A stretch of 64,000 bases of DNA from an uncultured Clostridia bacterium (GTDB lineage: Bacteria; Bacillota; Clostridia; UMGS1883), in NCBI GenBank assembly GCA_934476455.1, contig CAKSNY010000001.1, forward strand, positions 1 to 64,000, written 5' to 3'. The first letter of the stretch is position 1. Every line of letters begins with the position of its first letter. Shown here piece by piece: positions 23,832-33,001 of this stretch. The position numbers and the translations under genes were made by a program. The notes beneath the pieces are model-generated. The model saw only the letters and a program-made list of their open reading frames with translations, did not search any database and was not told the DNA's origin.

Positions 23832-24152
23832 TTGAAGGTGGCGGAAGCCTATATACGTGTTTCTACTGAAGACCAGATTGAATTCAGTCCGGACAGTCAG
23901 TTAGAAAAAATAAAATTTTATGCAGAAAGAAATCAAATTTTGTTACCTGAAGACTTTATATTTTTAGACGAGGGCATTGGCGGAAAAAATGCGGCTAAAC
24001 GACCGGCATTTAATGAAATGACTGGTATTGCAAAACGTAAGCCAAAGCCGTTTGACGTTATCTTAGTTTGGAAATACAGCCGATTTGCACGAACCGTGAA
24101 GACAGCGTTGTTTATAAATCAATGCTTTTCTCTTCCAAATGTATACCTGTAA
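23832..24152 (+). pseudogene. serine recombinase, N-terminal resolvase fragment
   Basis: A TTG start at 23832 (AGAAGGG upstream) leads into the resolvase domain: AYIRVSTEDQ with the catalytic Ser, FIFLDEGIGGKNAAKRPAFNEM and PFDVILVWKYSRFAR. Sequence of the family stops near residue 92; the rest (about 13 residues) reads into the end of the next gene, which is on the opposite strand. The missing parts would be ~400 residues. The C-terminal fragment of the same kind of enzyme lies 1.3 kb away on the other strand. Confidence 0.8.
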
Positions 24153-25901
24153 TCCCGCGGGGTGTAGCCCGTAAGCGAGTGAAAGACGCGCGAAAAGCTG
24201 TTATATGAACCAAACCCAACCTTCTTTGCAACGTCGTTAATTTTATCGTTTGTGGAGGAGAGAAGCTCTTTTGCTATTTTAATTCGGTATTCGCTGAGAT
24301 ATTGTGAAAATCCGATACCGTTGCTCTTTTTAAATACCGTTGAAATATACGGCGCCGACAACCCGAGCTTTTTTGCAACAAGTGTAATCGTTACGGATGA
24401 ATCGCTGTAATTCTTCCTGACAAAACCTATGATATATTTTTTGATTTGCTCGCTTTGGTCAAGCGAATAGTCGGGGATAGCGGTAAAAAGAAAGGAATAT
24501 AAGTTTATAATATACTCTTTCAAATATTCCGTGCGGTATTCATCCTCGATTATGCCCAGTGTATCTGTAATATCATAGCTTAAATCCGATTTTTTGCAGA
24601 TTTTTACAAAGGTGTTTATAAGAAGAAGTATAAGGCGCTTCATTGACGAATTTGACAGGTTTTTATTGTTTGCAAATATATTTTCCAAAACATTTACGGC
24701 AAATGTTTTGTTTTTTATCTGCATACATTCAAGCATGGTGGTTTCAAGCTTGTCGGAAAGCTGTATATTTTCATTTCCGGGCTGCTCCATAGAACCATAT
24801 ATATAGAGCGTATTGGAGCAAGCCCCGTATTTAACGGCGTTTTCCGCCAATGTGAGAGAGCTTGTAAGCTTGGCAAAGCAATCGCATATTTCGCCTATGC
24901 CTATTACTGAAAACAATCCATAGGTATCTCGCAGCCAGTCGTGAATTTCTATGGCAAATAAAAATAAATTTTCTTCCGTAAGAGTATCGGAATTTACAAT
25001 CAGACAGTAGCTTTTATTGCCGTACGGAAAATAATTGACGGACAATGAAGTGTTTTTTTGTATAAACAAATTCAGGTATTCGTCCATATCTGTGGGAACA
25101 ACTGTTTTTAAAACCAAAACGGAAAACATTTTATAAGAAAATCTTTTCTCCAGGGAAAGGTCAGCTTCAGATGACTTGAAAAAGCGTATAAGCTTTTGTC
25201 TGAACTCATAATTTTCGTTATCCTGTTTTATTTCAAGCACCGCGTTTGAAAGGCGGTCAAGCGCGTTTTTGTTTTCGTACCGATAGGATCTGTCAGGAAC
25301 CAGTTTTTGCAGAATCTTTTTTATCGGAGAAGAATTTTTCCAACTGAAATAATATCCCGACAAAACACCCAAAAACGTTATAATAAATAACATAAGCACG
25401 AATACAAATCGTAGATGCCGTAACTCCTTTAAGACAACGGATTTTGATTCAACGAGAAGGTATGTTCCGTCTAAACGGTTTGAGCGTGCTTATACTGCCG
25501 GAATCTGTAAGTATATATTCAAGCGCGGGATTATATACAAAACAAAAATCAATTATGTTAATATGCCCTTTAAGGTTTGAAAGCGTTGTTGTAATTCCGA
25601 CCTGGCTGTTTATCTTTTCAATTTCTTTTATGTAACCGTTACCGCTCATATTTTGGAACAGCGTGGTGCTTTCAAGAATGTTGTTTATTTGATTATCGAT
25701 AATATACTGTGCATACAGAACGCTGTTTTCGTTAAGCTCTGTTTGTTTTGAAAGCATCGCATTGTAAGAATGTGAATAAAACAACGAAAAAAACAGTGCT
25801 GCAAGAGTAACAATGAACAAATAGCCGGTGAAAAATCTGAAGAACAGCCGGCTTTTATATAAGTGAACTATTTTTTTTATAATGCTGTTTATTAAATTCA
25901 T
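24119..25901 (-). pseudogene. membrane-bound AraC-family regulator, frameshifted with shortened sensor
   Basis: Two frames make one regulator. ATG 25901 (GGGAG upstream) starts 150 residues with a membrane helix (FFTGYLFIVTLAALFFSLFY) and part of an extracellular sensor, ending at TGA 25449. In the next frame, from about 25465, the sense resumes (DGTYLLVESKSVVLKELRHL), passes a second membrane helix (LMLFIITFLGVLSGYYF), a cytosolic region and a C-terminal AraC domain (VTLVAKKLGLSAPYISTVFK, INDVAKKVGFGSYNSFSRVF), stop 24119. The usual sensor is about 250 residues; here only ~130 remain, so deletion and frameshift coincide. It would have sensed a wall glycan and controlled the locus to its right. 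Confidence 0.8.
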
Positions 25902-26026
25902 AAAAACATACTCCCGTCAAACCTGTATACAACAATGCAACATGAGGGAAGATACCCGCCACACACAGTATATCACATCAGAAAATTGCCGTCAACAAAT
26001 GTGCAAAAGGAAATTTATTCCATGGC
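25902..26026. other. short intergenic gap
   Basis: 125 bases between the beta-helix gene and the AraC remnant, both on minus. I see no clear terminator or promoter. Confidence 0.4.
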
Positions 26027-28570
26027 TTACTTAAGAATATCGTTCCAGCTTAAGGGCAGTGTGCCGATTGAATTGTTTATGCTGCCGTCAAAATCAAGAA
26101 TATAGGTTTTTACACGCGAGCCGTCATCAAGGTGAAGCCCCGTTTGGCAGCGGCCTATACAATCCACAATATACTTAGGCTGTGTTGCGGGTGCCTGTGC
26201 AAGGGCAGCGCTTGTATCATCAGAGGCATACTGAAAAGAAATATCCGTGTTTGATATTTCTGCAACGCAGCCGATGCTGATGCTGTAGGTATTGTGAACG
26301 TCTGCAACAATCGGACCGTTGCAGTTTTTATATTTTCCGCCCACGCGCAGAATTTTTATGGCGTCGTGCGCGGTTGAGGCGTTTTCGTTTTTCTGAGCGG
26401 TTGCACCCGAAAGCATATATACTCCGCAATCGTACGCTGTGCAGTTTATTTCTGCCGCAAGACTGTCGCAGGAGGAAGAATGATAATTAAATCCGTCCTT
26501 GGAAGGGTATGCGGCAATACAGTTAATAACATAGGCAGAGTATTTTCCGCTTACCTCAAACGTATTTGTTTTACCTCTGTAAAATTTTGAATTAAATACG
26601 TAAAGTGAGGAAGCGGCATCCGCAAAATTAAGCTTGTAGCATCCGCCGAAAAAGCCGAGATTATTAAGAACAGTCATTTTGCCTGTATATCCGTCAAACT
26701 TTGCCATTGACCATTCGCGTAGCAAACGTATATTTTCAATGCTTTTATCGTCAAACGGATTAACATAATATTTGCTGTCATCAAAGAAAAATGAACCCGG
26801 TACAGCCTTGCAGCTTTCAATGTTTGCGGCAAGGGTGTAGGGATGTGGCATACCGTTCTTATCGGCAAAAGAAAAGTCAACCGGGAAAAGGTATTTTGTC
26901 GGGGATTCGGCAGTCGTGCAGGAATACAGCCCGTCTGAATAAGTAAAGCTGCAATCTGTCAGCTTTCCGAGCCAGGAAAAATTTGCGTCGCTTTTGCTTT
27001 GTATAAGAATGTTACTTTTTTTTGTATTTAATTCGGCAATAATGCTGTTTAAATCCTCGGTGTAAACATTGTCGCAAATATTAAGCACGCAACTTTCTAT
27101 GCTGCTGTATGATTTAATGGAGTTGAGGCATTGTGCCGCCGAAACCCCCTTTGAGCTGTCAAGTGACAAATCAAATGAAAGCTGTGCCGTTCCGAAAACG
27201 TTTGCGGCTGTTACTTCCAATAAATTTTTCCCCGAAATGCTGTAGCATTTCGGGGAGTTTTTTACTATTTCAAACGGCAGCGAGGGAAAGTCGGAAGCAA
27301 GCGAAATAACCGCTTGCTTTGTCACCGTAGAAACATCGCTTTCCCCAAGCGGAGAGAGGGTGTCTGTTGTCCAGACAAACATTTTAAGCTTATATACGTT
27401 TTCACTGAGAGCAGTGCCTATCGTTTTATCGGCATAGTCCTTTGACGCACCGCTTGAAAGGGACAGTGATTCGGAATTTACCTTAACAAGCCTTCCGTCG
27501 GTATCGTAAAGTGCAAAGATAACCGCAGCATTGTCCGGGGAAGCCGTCCCGCTTCCGTTTTTAACCGACGCGGAATATGTAACCGTTCCGTTTTCAAGCT
27601 TACACGAGGTTATGTCTGCAAGAAAGCCGCTAAACGCATCAACGGATGTATTGGATGAAACGTGTTCGCCGAAACTTGAAGTTCCCTTTGCGTATACATT
27701 ATATGTTTTTCCGGGCGTTAACGTGTTTGCCGAAGCTGTAAACGTTCCGTTTCCGTCGGACGTTCCGTCTGCAATAAGCGTATCGTCGTCTGCATTGTAA
27801 AAGGAAACGGATTTAAAAGCCCCGCCGACAAAATCTGCTGTAATCGCAGAAAGCTTTACACCTTCCTCTTTTGAATAGCTGCCTTGTACGGTAAATGTCT
27901 GCGGATAAGGAGCGGCAATGCTTCCGTTCGCATATAGCTCTATTTCATTTATGTATAACTGTTCATTCCTCGGTATGTAAAGCTTAAAGTCTTTACCGGT
28001 AACAGCGCTTGAAAGTGTAATAACAGTTCTTCTGAATTCGCCGCTTTTCTTATAGTCTACAGAGGACGCGGTAATTGCAGCTTCCGTAAAGTCGTTATCA
28101 TTCCACCAAGAATTTGAAGAAGCAGCATATAAAAAGGAAGGTACGGAAGAATCCGAAAGCAGTCCATCCCCGTTGGATGCCTTTCTGGTCGTTATAACTA
28201 TTTGCTTAACGGTTTTTTCTTCACTGAACTTAATTCTGAAAGAAGCTTTATTTCCCCCGCTTTTGCTTATTGAATGACAGTTGGAGGTGTTTATCAGACT
28301 GCCGTCAATTATGGCAGCATTTTCTGCTGGTGTTTCTGCTGAAGAGCTTGGCTGAATAAGCACACCGCACTTTACGTTTGTGCCGCCAACCGTCGGTGTT
28401 GTGGTTGTACGTGTAACTGCCGCACCGGTTAAAAGATTTTTGGCGGTGTCGTAGTCGGCTGTTTCTGCCGCGTTTGCGCAAATACCCGTTGTAAGTACAG
28501 CGGAAACGGCAAAAGCTGCGGACAAAAATACACAAGAAGCTTTTTTGAAAAATTTTAATGTAAATTCCAT
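26027..28570 (-). CDS. secreted beta-helix-like protein with N-terminal YD-KNLL domain
   Basis: 847 residues. A signal peptide (VFLSAAFAVSAVLTTGICANA, cleavage near 34) is followed by a ~170-residue domain opening with DYDTAKNLLTGA and containing IIDGSLINTSN, FRIKFSEEKTVKQIVITTRK and INEIELY, which has the look of a discoidin/F5-8C-like binding fold and recurs in the genes at 33002 and 41973. Then come two immunoglobulin-like stretches, and from ~residue 580 a repetitive Asn/Cys-rich region (VINCIAAYPSKDGFNY, EINCTAYDCGVYM, YKNCNGPIVADV) like a right-handed beta-helix of pectate lyases. No catalytic residues can be assigned. ATG 28570 has AAGGAG 7 bases upstream. It is divergent from the GH28 gene. 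Confidence 0.7.
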   Translation of the reverse strand: MEFTLKFFKKASCVFLSAAFAVSAVLTTGICANAAETADYDTAKNLLTGAAVTRTTTTPTVGGTNVKCGVLIQPSSSAETPAENAAIIDGSLINTSNCHSISKSGGNKASFRIKFSEEKTVKQIVITTRKASNGDGLLSDSSVPSFLYAASSNSWWNDNDFTEAAITASSVDYKKSGEFRRTVITLSSAVTGKDFKLYIPRNEQLYINEIELYANGSIAAPYPQTFTVQGSYSKEEGVKLSAITADFVGGAFKSVSFYNADDDTLIADGTSDGNGTFTASANTLTPGKTYNVYAKGTSSFGEHVSSNTSVDAFSGFLADITSCKLENGTVTYSASVKNGSGTASPDNAAVIFALYDTDGRLVKVNSESLSLSSGASKDYADKTIGTALSENVYKLKMFVWTTDTLSPLGESDVSTVTKQAVISLASDFPSLPFEIVKNSPKCYSISGKNLLEVTAANVFGTAQLSFDLSLDSSKGVSAAQCLNSIKSYSSIESCVLNICDNVYTEDLNSIIAELNTKKSNILIQSKSDANFSWLGKLTDCSFTYSDGLYSCTTAESPTKYLFPVDFSFADKNGMPHPYTLAANIESCKAVPGSFFFDDSKYYVNPFDDKSIENIRLLREWSMAKFDGYTGKMTVLNNLGFFGGCYKLNFADAASSLYVFNSKFYRGKTNTFEVSGKYSAYVINCIAAYPSKDGFNYHSSSCDSLAAEINCTAYDCGVYMLSGATAQKNENASTAHDAIKILRVGGKYKNCNGPIVADVHNTYSISIGCVAEISNTDISFQYASDDTSAALAQAPATQPKYIVDCIGRCQTGLHLDDGSRVKTYILDFDGSINNSIGTLPLSWNDILK

Positions 28571-28603
28571 TTTAATTCTCCTTATTTTAAAATTGGTCTT
28601 TTT

Positions 28604-28616
28604 TGCAAGACGGCAA
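28604..28616 (+). repeat. 13-bp direct repeat, copy 1 (TGCAAGACGGCAA)
   Basis: Exact copy of 28819-28831, located in the leader of the minus-strand beta-helix gene. Because the second copy lies in the leader of the divergent GH28 gene, the pair may be a regulator site, or chance. Confidence 0.45.
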
Positions 28617-28704
28617 TCTAAACCATATATAATGTAGCACAAACAATGCTTAAAAATAAAGGGACACTTTCTTGCTAAAAGGTAATTTGCAAAACAAAAA
28701 GGCA

Positions 28705-28742
28705 AAAAATAAAAAAATGGTGCAAAAATAAAAAAATGGTGC
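28705..28742 (+). repeat. tandem duplication of a 19-bp unit ending TGGTGC
   Basis: Two perfect head-to-tail copies of AAAAATAAAAAAATGGTGC (28705-28723 and 28724-28742). They end 42 bases before the -35 of the GH28 promoter, on the side where an activator of the AraC type would bind. Confidence 0.55.
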
Positions 28743-28784
28743 TTTTGGGATTGAGCTTTTAACCGTTTCTAAATGTTTTGCTGA

Positions 28785-28813
28785 TTGAAAAACACAGTTC
28801 AAAATGATATATT
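28785..28813 (+). promoter_or_regulatory. sigma-A promoter for the 28.8-50.7 kb glycan operon
   Basis: TTGAAA (28785-28790), 17-base spacer, TATATT (28808-28813). The second TGCAAGACGGCAA copy (28819-28831) covers the start site and leader, ahead of GGGAGGG and ATG 28855. Confidence 0.65.
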
Positions 28814-28854
28814 AACACTGCAAGACGGCAAAGAAAATCGAACGGGAGGGAGAA

Positions 28855-31515
28855 ATGCCTATGAAATTGTATGTATTCCGATTGAAGCGGCTTGCCGCAT
28901 ATGTAACTGCACTGGCTGCTGTGATTGGAATGTTAGGAGGGTTAAATGCAAAAGCAAGCGCGCCGAGCGGAGAGGTTACGGTATATCCGTTTGCCGTATG
29001 CGATGAAAAAAGCGAATTATTTTTTGTAAGGGCAAATGATAAAGAAGTAGGCGTTGTTCATTTTACCGATTACCATTATGCACATTTTTCGTTTTCAGGG
29101 GCTGTTGATATAGAAGTAACGGCACCCGAAAAGATTGAAAAGGCAGATATCAGCCCGCACAGTGCGAATGTTAATTATACGGTTTCTGAAAACAAGCTTA
29201 CCTTTACTGTTACAGGCGGAAAGGAAAAGCCCGATTATTACATTATAAGAATAAATGATCTGGAGCTTTTGAATATCTTGTGCGATCCGCCGGAGGAAAA
29301 CCGCCCGATGCCGCAGGGAAAAAATATTTATAACGTTACGGATGAACCGTACAATATGGATAACAGCGGTAAAGAAAACCTAACGCAGAAAATAAACACT
29401 TTGATTGAAGAAGTCGGAAAAAACGGGGGAGGGACTATATACTTTCCACCGGGTGTGTACAAAACAGCAGGCAGACTGTTGGTGAAATATGACAACATTC
29501 ACATATATCTTTCGGGAGGCGCGGTTATAAAATGCTCCGAGGACAGGAAAGACTACGACAGCGTGGCATATACGGATTTTGCCCTTGTTTTTGAAGATAC
29601 TGCAAATTGCAGCCTGACAGGGCGGGGAACATTGGACGCGAGCGGAAGCTTCCTTTTTAATAAAACACCGAATTCTGCCGACGGAAAATACCCCGAACGC
29701 AGGCAGGTATTTATTGCGTCACGCTGCAAAAACTTTTTGCTTGACGGAATTTTTGTAAAAGACGGCACAACATGGACGGTGCAAACGTGGGATTGCGATG
29801 ACGTTCTGATAAGAAATGTAAAAGTAATAGACTTAAAAGCGTCGGCAGGGTACATAGTGCAAAACGATGGAATTGACATATGCGGTTCAAGAAACGTGCT
29901 TGTTGAAAAGTGCTTTGTTATGAATGTAGACGATGCTTTCTGTTCAAAATCCATAGGATCGGCAAGTGAGGTAAAAAACATTGTTGCGGCAAATAACGTT
30001 TTGTTCAGCAACTGTGCGGGGCTTAAGGTCGGAATGCAGTCATGGACGCGTATGTACGATGTATGGATGATTGATAACGATATTGTAGAGGCAAGCCGCG
30101 GCTTCGGTGTTGAGCAGCTGGCAGGCAATGCCGTGATGTATGACATCCACTTTATTAACAACAATGTTGAAAAAATTGTTGACTATGTTCCACCGGTATA
30201 CAGCGCGGTTAAAGGCAGAAATATGGAGTTTAACACAACAACGGCATCACAGATTAAAATTGAAATTGTAAACTGCAATTTTGAAGAAAACAAGCAAATA
30301 ATATTTGATGCAAAAAATGCAAATATTATTTCCGATGTTAATTTTTCAAACGTTACGTTTGCCGGAAAGAAAGTGACAGATACATCGTTCTTTTCATTCA
30401 CGAAGGACTGTCAGGAGTCTGTGAAAAATATATCTTTTGACGAAAAGGAAATATCGTACGTTATCGATTTTAACGATACAAACGGACACTGGGCAAGAAA
30501 CAGCATTGTTTCGGCTGCAAGAAAGGGAATTATACAAGGTGTCGGAAACAGCAATTTTGCGCCGGAGGAAGGTTTGACCCGTGCAGATTTTATAATATTG
30601 CTGCTGCGTGCTTTGCAGGTTTCGCCGGGTGAAGGTACATATTCTTATGATGACGTGGACAGTAATTCATATTACGCAAAATTTGTAAGCTGCGCAAAAG
30701 AAACGGGCATAATAAAACAGGCGTCGGGCAATTTCAGACCGACAGAGACCGTGAGCCGTGAGGAAGCGGCAGAGTTTATAATGAATGCAGCCGACGCTTT
30801 TTATGCACAATACCAAGATGGAACGGAAAAAGAGCTTGAGCAGTTTATTGATAAGGATGAAATAGGAACAGATTATGTTAAGATTTTAGCGAGTGCGGTT
30901 AAAAACAGTATTATTGTCGGGGACGGCGGATGTATATACCCAAAGGAGAAGCTTACCCGTGCAGAGGGCGCTATAATACTGACCAGAGCAAGAAATTTAA
31001 TAAACGCGGAATTTGCACGGCTTGCGGAGGAAGCGGTATTACCCGTTGTTGACGACAATGCTTTAATGGACGACGAGCCGTACATTGCGGAATCTGTAGA
31101 AAAGGGCTTTTCATACACAACGCCCGAAGCGCTTATGAATACAAGCGGAGTTATTGCCGCACAGGACGGTGTTTTCAGCATAATTTGCGGAGGTAAGGGA
31201 AACGTATATTGGAATCCGTCTATCGATAAAAGCGGTAGGGTTGAAGTTATGGTATGGATTCCGGGAAATTCTTCGTCCGTGAAGCAAACTTACACGGTAT
31301 GCTATAACAACAGAGCGACGCAAAAGATAATCGCGCCGTACGATTATGAAAAAAGCCAATGGGTAAGTCTTGGAGAATACACTTTCTCGGGACAGGGAAA
31401 CGAATATTTGATGCTTTCGTGTCCCGGTAACGGCAAAAATTCGAGAATTGCAGAGACGAAATTTATTTTAAAGGACTACGGCGACGAGGAAATTCTGATA
31501 AAGCACTCACGATAA
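28855..31515 (+). CDS. S-layer-anchored GH28-like polygalacturonase with golvesin-like domain
   Basis: 886 residues. Order: signal peptide (LAAYVTALAAVIGMLGG, cleavage near 35), an N-terminal beta domain, a GH28-type parallel beta-helix (~160-530), three SLH repeats (~537-720) and a C-terminal golvesin/XLY-type binding domain (~735-886, GKGNVYWNPSIDKSGRVEVMVW, WVSLGEYTF). In the helix, QNDGIDICG (~336) and MNVDDAFCS (~356) match the GH28 Asp-containing motifs, but the usual GHG and RIK motifs are not obvious, so specificity is uncertain. The SLH repeats contain TRADF, SREEA and TRAEG, the TRAE-like residues that bind pyruvylated wall polymer. ATG 28855 or 28861 both fit the GGGAGGG site. First gene of the operon. 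Confidence 0.82.
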   Translation: MPMKLYVFRLKRLAAYVTALAAVIGMLGGLNAKASAPSGEVTVYPFAVCDEKSELFFVRANDKEVGVVHFTDYHYAHFSFSGAVDIEVTAPEKIEKADISPHSANVNYTVSENKLTFTVTGGKEKPDYYIIRINDLELLNILCDPPEENRPMPQGKNIYNVTDEPYNMDNSGKENLTQKINTLIEEVGKNGGGTIYFPPGVYKTAGRLLVKYDNIHIYLSGGAVIKCSEDRKDYDSVAYTDFALVFEDTANCSLTGRGTLDASGSFLFNKTPNSADGKYPERRQVFIASRCKNFLLDGIFVKDGTTWTVQTWDCDDVLIRNVKVIDLKASAGYIVQNDGIDICGSRNVLVEKCFVMNVDDAFCSKSIGSASEVKNIVAANNVLFSNCAGLKVGMQSWTRMYDVWMIDNDIVEASRGFGVEQLAGNAVMYDIHFINNNVEKIVDYVPPVYSAVKGRNMEFNTTTASQIKIEIVNCNFEENKQIIFDAKNANIISDVNFSNVTFAGKKVTDTSFFSFTKDCQESVKNISFDEKEISYVIDFNDTNGHWARNSIVSAARKGIIQGVGNSNFAPEEGLTRADFIILLLRALQVSPGEGTYSYDDVDSNSYYAKFVSCAKETGIIKQASGNFRPTETVSREEAAEFIMNAADAFYAQYQDGTEKELEQFIDKDEIGTDYVKILASAVKNSIIVGDGGCIYPKEKLTRAEGAIILTRARNLINAEFARLAEEAVLPVVDDNALMDDEPYIAESVEKGFSYTTPEALMNTSGVIAAQDGVFSIICGGKGNVYWNPSIDKSGRVEVMVWIPGNSSSVKQTYTVCYNNRATQKIIAPYDYEKSQWVSLGEYTFSGQGNEYLMLSCPGNGKNSRIAETKFILKDYGDEEILIKHSR

Positions 31516-31557
31516 AGGCGTATAAAATATAAACAGAGAGGCGGAAGCTAAAGAAAT

Positions 31558-32937
31558 ATGTGGATTTTATATTTGCTTCTGACAATTGCATTTGTGCTGT
31601 TAGGGTATGAATATTTCAGGCAAAAGAAGATTTTGGCAGGCATTGAAAAAAGCCTTATGATAAATTGCAAAAAAGTTAAAACAAAGGATAAGGACCGTAC
31701 CTTTGTTTTAACCGCGATTGAAAAAATGCTCCAAAATTGTAACAAGCTGGAGGAAAAAGCCCAAAAAGCCGAAAAATGCAATTTGTATTGCGAAGTTATG
31801 GACGCTGTATATAATGAAGCATCGGATGCTGAAGTATCAAAAAGAAATGATATGCAGATGTATGAGCATAGCGGCAAAAATTATATGGTGCTGATGCTCG
31901 GCAACTTAAGGCAACCGATGAAAGAGAGAAAGGATTTAACCGTAATTATAAGTAAAATTTTAAACCGCCGCCAAAAGAACGGAGAAATTTTTTTGGTAAA
32001 CGACATATATATATGCGTTATATACTTTGACGAAGCAGATAAGGAAAACAATACAAAAGATGCTTACAATTTTGCAAATCATGTAATCAGATTATGTAAA
32101 AGATTATACGATTTCGATATTTTTGCAGCAATAGGCTCTGTAAAGAGAGATGCGAGTGAATTAAGGGAAGCCGTAAAAGAAGTAAAGAAAATATTTGATT
32201 ACCACATAGTTCTCGGGACGGAATCCGTGTTAGACAGCGGAATTGTAGAAACCTATAATGGCGGCATTAAAAACGGATACTACTATCCGTGCAGGGTTGA
32301 TGCGGCAATTTCAAATTCTATAAAAAACGGCGACGTCACGGGTGCAATGGAAAAGATAGAAAAAATTACGGAAAGAAATTTCAGCGTCGAATCTTTAAGC
32401 CCGAAGGATGCCGAGCTGCTTTTCCTTAACATTCTTTTGTGTATAGACAGAAGCCTAAGAGAACTTAAAATAAATCTTTTGGACTTTGGCACTGTTAAAA
32501 ATCGGCATATCGGCAGCAGCCCCGAACAATTTATGTGTTTTATAAATAATGTTTTATTGCAGGCTGAAACTGTTATAAAGCATGACAGGCAGCAGTCGGA
32601 AGCACTTTTTTATATCGAGGTTGAAGATTTTGTAAAAACGAATTTTTCGGATTGTACACTAAACATATCTTCAATTGCAGAGCATTTTAAAATATCGCCG
32701 ACATATCTTTCAAAGGTATTTAAAGAACAAACGGGAAAACGCCTGTTTGATTATATAAGCGAATACAGAATAGAAGAGGCAAAAAAGCTTTTGAAAAAGG
32801 ACAAGGCAACCGTTTTGGAGGTAATGAAAAAGGTAGGGTATTTTGACGCAAAAACATTTACCAGAAGCTTTAAAAATATTGTCGGAATTACGCCGGGAAA
32901 ATACAAAAGCTTTGATGAAAAGGAATCGATTGAATAG
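31558..32937 (+). CDS. AraC-family regulator with single N-terminal membrane helix, sensor missing
   Basis: 459 residues. A membrane helix at 1-17 (WILYLLLTIAFVLLGYEYF) leads straight into a cytosolic region resembling the one after the second helix of YesN/YesS-type membrane regulators, and a C-terminal double helix-turn-helix (~362-455) with ISSIAEHFKISPTYLSKVFK and VLEVMKKVGYFDAKTFTRSF, ending GITPGKYKS. The extracellular sensor and first helix usual for this group are absent. It sits 42 bases after the GH28 gene, in the operon, so it probably controls this locus by feedback. The input signal is unclear. Confidence 0.8.
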   Translation: MWILYLLLTIAFVLLGYEYFRQKKILAGIEKSLMINCKKVKTKDKDRTFVLTAIEKMLQNCNKLEEKAQKAEKCNLYCEVMDAVYNEASDAEVSKRNDMQMYEHSGKNYMVLMLGNLRQPMKERKDLTVIISKILNRRQKNGEIFLVNDIYICVIYFDEADKENNTKDAYNFANHVIRLCKRLYDFDIFAAIGSVKRDASELREAVKEVKKIFDYHIVLGTESVLDSGIVETYNGGIKNGYYYPCRVDAAISNSIKNGDVTGAMEKIEKITERNFSVESLSPKDAELLFLNILLCIDRSLRELKINLLDFGTVKNRHIGSSPEQFMCFINNVLLQAETVIKHDRQQSEALFYIEVEDFVKTNFSDCTLNISSIAEHFKISPTYLSKVFKEQTGKRLFDYISEYRIEEAKKLLKKDKATVLEVMKKVGYFDAKTFTRSFKNIVGITPGKYKSFDEKESIE

Positions 32938-33001
32938 CGCTTTACTATACAGCACAGTTAGCTTATATACAGCTTGTACGCATCACGGGAGGGATTTTGT
33001 A

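Larger units (their letters stand above)
21823..24118. mobile_element. decayed integrative element next to tRNA-Ser
   Basis: A 2.3-kb stretch between the tRNA-Ser gene and the AraC remnant. It contains a C-terminal serine-recombinase fragment (minus), a tyrosine-integrase fragment (minus), hicB and hicA (minus), a small ORF and an N-terminal serine-recombinase fragment (plus). A 10-bp hairpin (21829-21858) follows the tRNA. I saw no duplicated tRNA 3' end at the right edge, so the borders are only inferred from gene content. Confidence 0.55.

Noticed and set aside
28705..28742. CRISPR or larger tandem array
   Set aside because: Only two 19-bp units, mostly adenine; better seen as a local duplication or operator pair.
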